Assembly (NCBI GenBank): GCA_965178125.1
Contig: OZ237752.1
Location: 62,001 to 126,000, forward strand
Reading direction: 5' to 3'
DNA from: Bilabrum cf. latius
Taxonomy: Eukaryota > Bigyra: Bicosoecida > Bigyra > Bicosoecida
DNA: 64,000 nt
Each line of letters starts with the position of its first letter. The first letter of the stretch is position 1. A program made the position numbers and the translations under genes. Of this stretch, positions 62,701 through 64,000 are shown in pieces. Below the pieces are notes generated by a model. The model worked only from the letters and a program-made list of their open reading frames with translations, did no database searches and had not been told where the DNA came from.

Positions 62701-64000
62701 GACCTCCAGCGCCAGTGCCTCCAGCGGCGTGTCATCGAAGGAGATCCCGTGCAGACCCCTGCAGCCTCCACCGGAAGGACAGGGAGAGGGACAGGGGCAG
62801 CCCAAGCAGGGCACGCTGGGCCCCGTACCCGCCGCGCCTGCAGATGCCCCGCCCCCTGCGGCATCGGGCAATCTTCATGTGAACGTGCCCGAGATCCGCC
62901 GGAGGTCTGACGGGAGCGTCGGTTCCCTGCAGCCCCTGACTCCCGCCCTCACGATGCTGGACGGCGCCGTGGACGACTCACCCAGGGCCAGACACGCAAG
63001 GAAGCTGTCGGGCATGCTGGGGACCCCCAGCCCGGTGAGGAAGAGCGCGGGGGACAGGGACAGGTCGGGCTCTCGCGACGGGAAGCCCCCTGCGTACATG
63101 CTGCCTCCCACGCTCCGTGACGAGCACAGGTCCAGCTCCGAGGGACAGAAGCAGCAGGGGCAGACCGGCCTGCTGCACCCCGGCACCGGCACCGGCACCG
63201 GCACGGACGCGGACGGTACGACCTCCGTGGAATTGCGTCGGGCGAGCGGGTCCGGGATCAAAGACTCGAGGCTGCGGGAGCCGATCCGCTCCCCCTCGGC
63301 ACCGACCGTGGAGCAGACCACACCCACGGTCGGTGCCGGCGGCCAGGATTCTGACAGTGCATCCGCCTCCTCCTCGACGGGGGAACAAGGGCAAGGGCAA
63401 GGGGTGGCGGAGAATGCCCAGCGGCGCAGCAGCAACGGCAGCGTCAGGCGCAGCGTGGCTGGCTCGCCCATGGGTCCGGCGCGCTCGACGGGGACGGTGA
63501 GCGGAGGAGGAGGAGGAGGAGGAGAGGATGCCCCCCACACCCCGAGGGACGTAGGTAATCGGCAGCGGCTGTCCAGCCAGGGGTCCGCGGGCAGCGGGGG
63601 CAGGCCTCCCTTGCAGCAGCAGCATAATCAGCAATAGGAAGAGCAGGACATCATGGCCATGAAGAGACGGGCCTCGGCTGCCCGGCGGAGGCACCGGCAC
63701 GGGATAATCGGGCGAGGGAACACAACGCCCATGCGGATCCGGCCCCGGGACATCGTGCGGCACATCGAAGCCCTGGAAAAGAAGAACAGACAGGAGGCGG
63801 ACCGCATGAAGCGGCTCGCGGACCACGGGCACCACCATGCAGTGCACCATAAGAAGGGCAGGGGCGCCGGCAGGGCGGCGGCTGGAGAAGGGGGTGGATC
63901 CGCGACGGGCAGTTCTTCGTCGCACTCGTCACACCCGGGGGCCGCCGCCCAGCCCGGCAAGCCGGGGCCCCGCGCGAGCCGCGTGCGCCGGCAGACGATG
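59749..64000 (+). CDS. DH/PH (RhoGEF-like) protein with two PH domains, 3' partial, frameshifted in a poly-G run
   Basis: The frame starts at ATG 59749 and runs through TAGs at 60235 and 60565 to about 60690. The reading frame then shifts by one base inside G-runs, and the second frame continues through TAGs at 62669 and 63635 to the right edge. The first ~185 residues resemble a DH domain: E-I-D-Y-x-x-S-L near the start, and F-D-L-L-Q-A-P-V-E-R-L-L-E-Y in place of the usual L-x-x-P-V-Q-R-x-x-R-Y. A split PH-like unit follows (V-L-L-S-D-C-V-L-L-A-W, then T-E-T-T-Q-F-H-S-N after the shift). A second PH domain lies at about 61565-62045 (ending K-E-W-V-L-T-L-A). The C-terminal part is disordered, Ser/Gly/Gln-rich, with a basic helix near 63740-63830. 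DH-PH proteins activate Rho GTPases; the role is inferred. Confidence 0.7.
60670..60715 (+). other. Poly-G frameshift site within the exchange-factor-like gene
   Basis: Several long G-runs lie here. Upstream, coding sequence is in one frame; downstream, the protein-like frame is shifted by one base. The old frame continues as Arg/Gly-rich, non-protein-like sequence to a TGA at 61072. A miscounted homopolymer in the assembly is the simplest explanation. A short intron or a real frameshift is less likely. Confidence 0.65.

Noticed and set aside
1-64000. All TAG-interrupted genes are pseudogenes, or use stop read-through
   Set aside because: Only TAG interrupts the frames, never TAA or TGA, in 12 neighbouring genes with intact catalytic and splice motifs. 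Random decay would give all three stops plus frequent frameshifts, and read-through would not accept 19 stops in one protein.
1-64000. TAG read as Leu, Tyr, Glu or pyrrolysine
   Set aside because: The FG-GAP repeat copies show a CAG-to-TAG exchange, and the PH and discoidin motif positions favour Gln. Nothing points to another residue.
1-64000. Ciliate origin because of the UAG=Gln code
   Set aside because: The DNA is strongly GC-rich and lacks the AT-rich, tiny-intron character of most ciliates. The same code has arisen in other protists, so lineage is left open.
1-64000. A tRNA-Gln with CUA anticodon in this window
   Set aside because: I looked for a tRNA cloverleaf in the intergenic spacers and found none I can support. 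It must be sought in the rest of the genome.

Overview
The window is eukaryotic nuclear DNA from a GC-rich protist or alga that I cannot place further. Spliceosomal GT-AG introns, ER signal peptides, mitochondrial-type presequences, PH, RhoGEF (DH) and CaMK-type kinase domains, and fibrocystin-like and integrin-like giant surface proteins all point that way. There is no operon structure, and I saw no rRNA, tRNA or CRISPR array.

The main result is that TAG is a sense codon, read as glutamine. Under the standard code nearly every gene is cut into pieces by TAG. Read with TAG as Gln, the window resolves into 12 protein genes of about 19,000 codons. I count 68 in-frame TAG codons, no in-frame TAA, and TGA as the terminator of all 11 genes whose 3' end lies in the window. 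The strongest internal proof is the near-identical 207-bp repeat block at 393-1634, where two of six copies carry TAG exactly where the other four carry CAG (Gln). TAG also falls at motif positions in a PH domain (W-Q-R-R-W), a discoidin-like domain (D-L-G-Q-V), a CCCH zinc finger, a sulfatase and a DinB protein. This matches the code of NCBI table 15 (UAG=Gln), but the sequence does not look ciliate-like.

Layout. 1-10523 (+): 3' part of a giant FG-GAP/IPT/FN3 membrane protein. 10775-13072 (+): secreted glycoside hydrolase with a discoidin-like domain. 13255-13933 (-): small mitochondrial-type protein with one intron. 14265-15392: 29-bp minisatellite. 15956-16420 (+): small unknown protein. 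16600-18841 (+): six-exon arylsulfatase. 19383-44129 (+): fibrocystin-L-like type I membrane protein of about 8,200 residues, almost all in one 24.5-kb exon. 44403-48620 (-): unknown multi-pass membrane protein. 49019-50761 (-): second secreted glycoside hydrolase. 51130-54595 (-): PH domain plus CaMK-type kinase. 54879-55767 (+): DinB-family protein. 56328-59308 (-): tandem CCCH zinc-finger protein. 59749 to the right edge (+): DH/PH exchange-factor-like protein with one probable base-count error in a poly-G run.

The left two thirds is dominated by secreted or cell-surface products (two giant adhesion-type proteins, a sulfatase, a glycoside hydrolase). The right third holds signalling and RNA-binding proteins. 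I see no shared pathway beyond the surface/glycan theme, which is inference.
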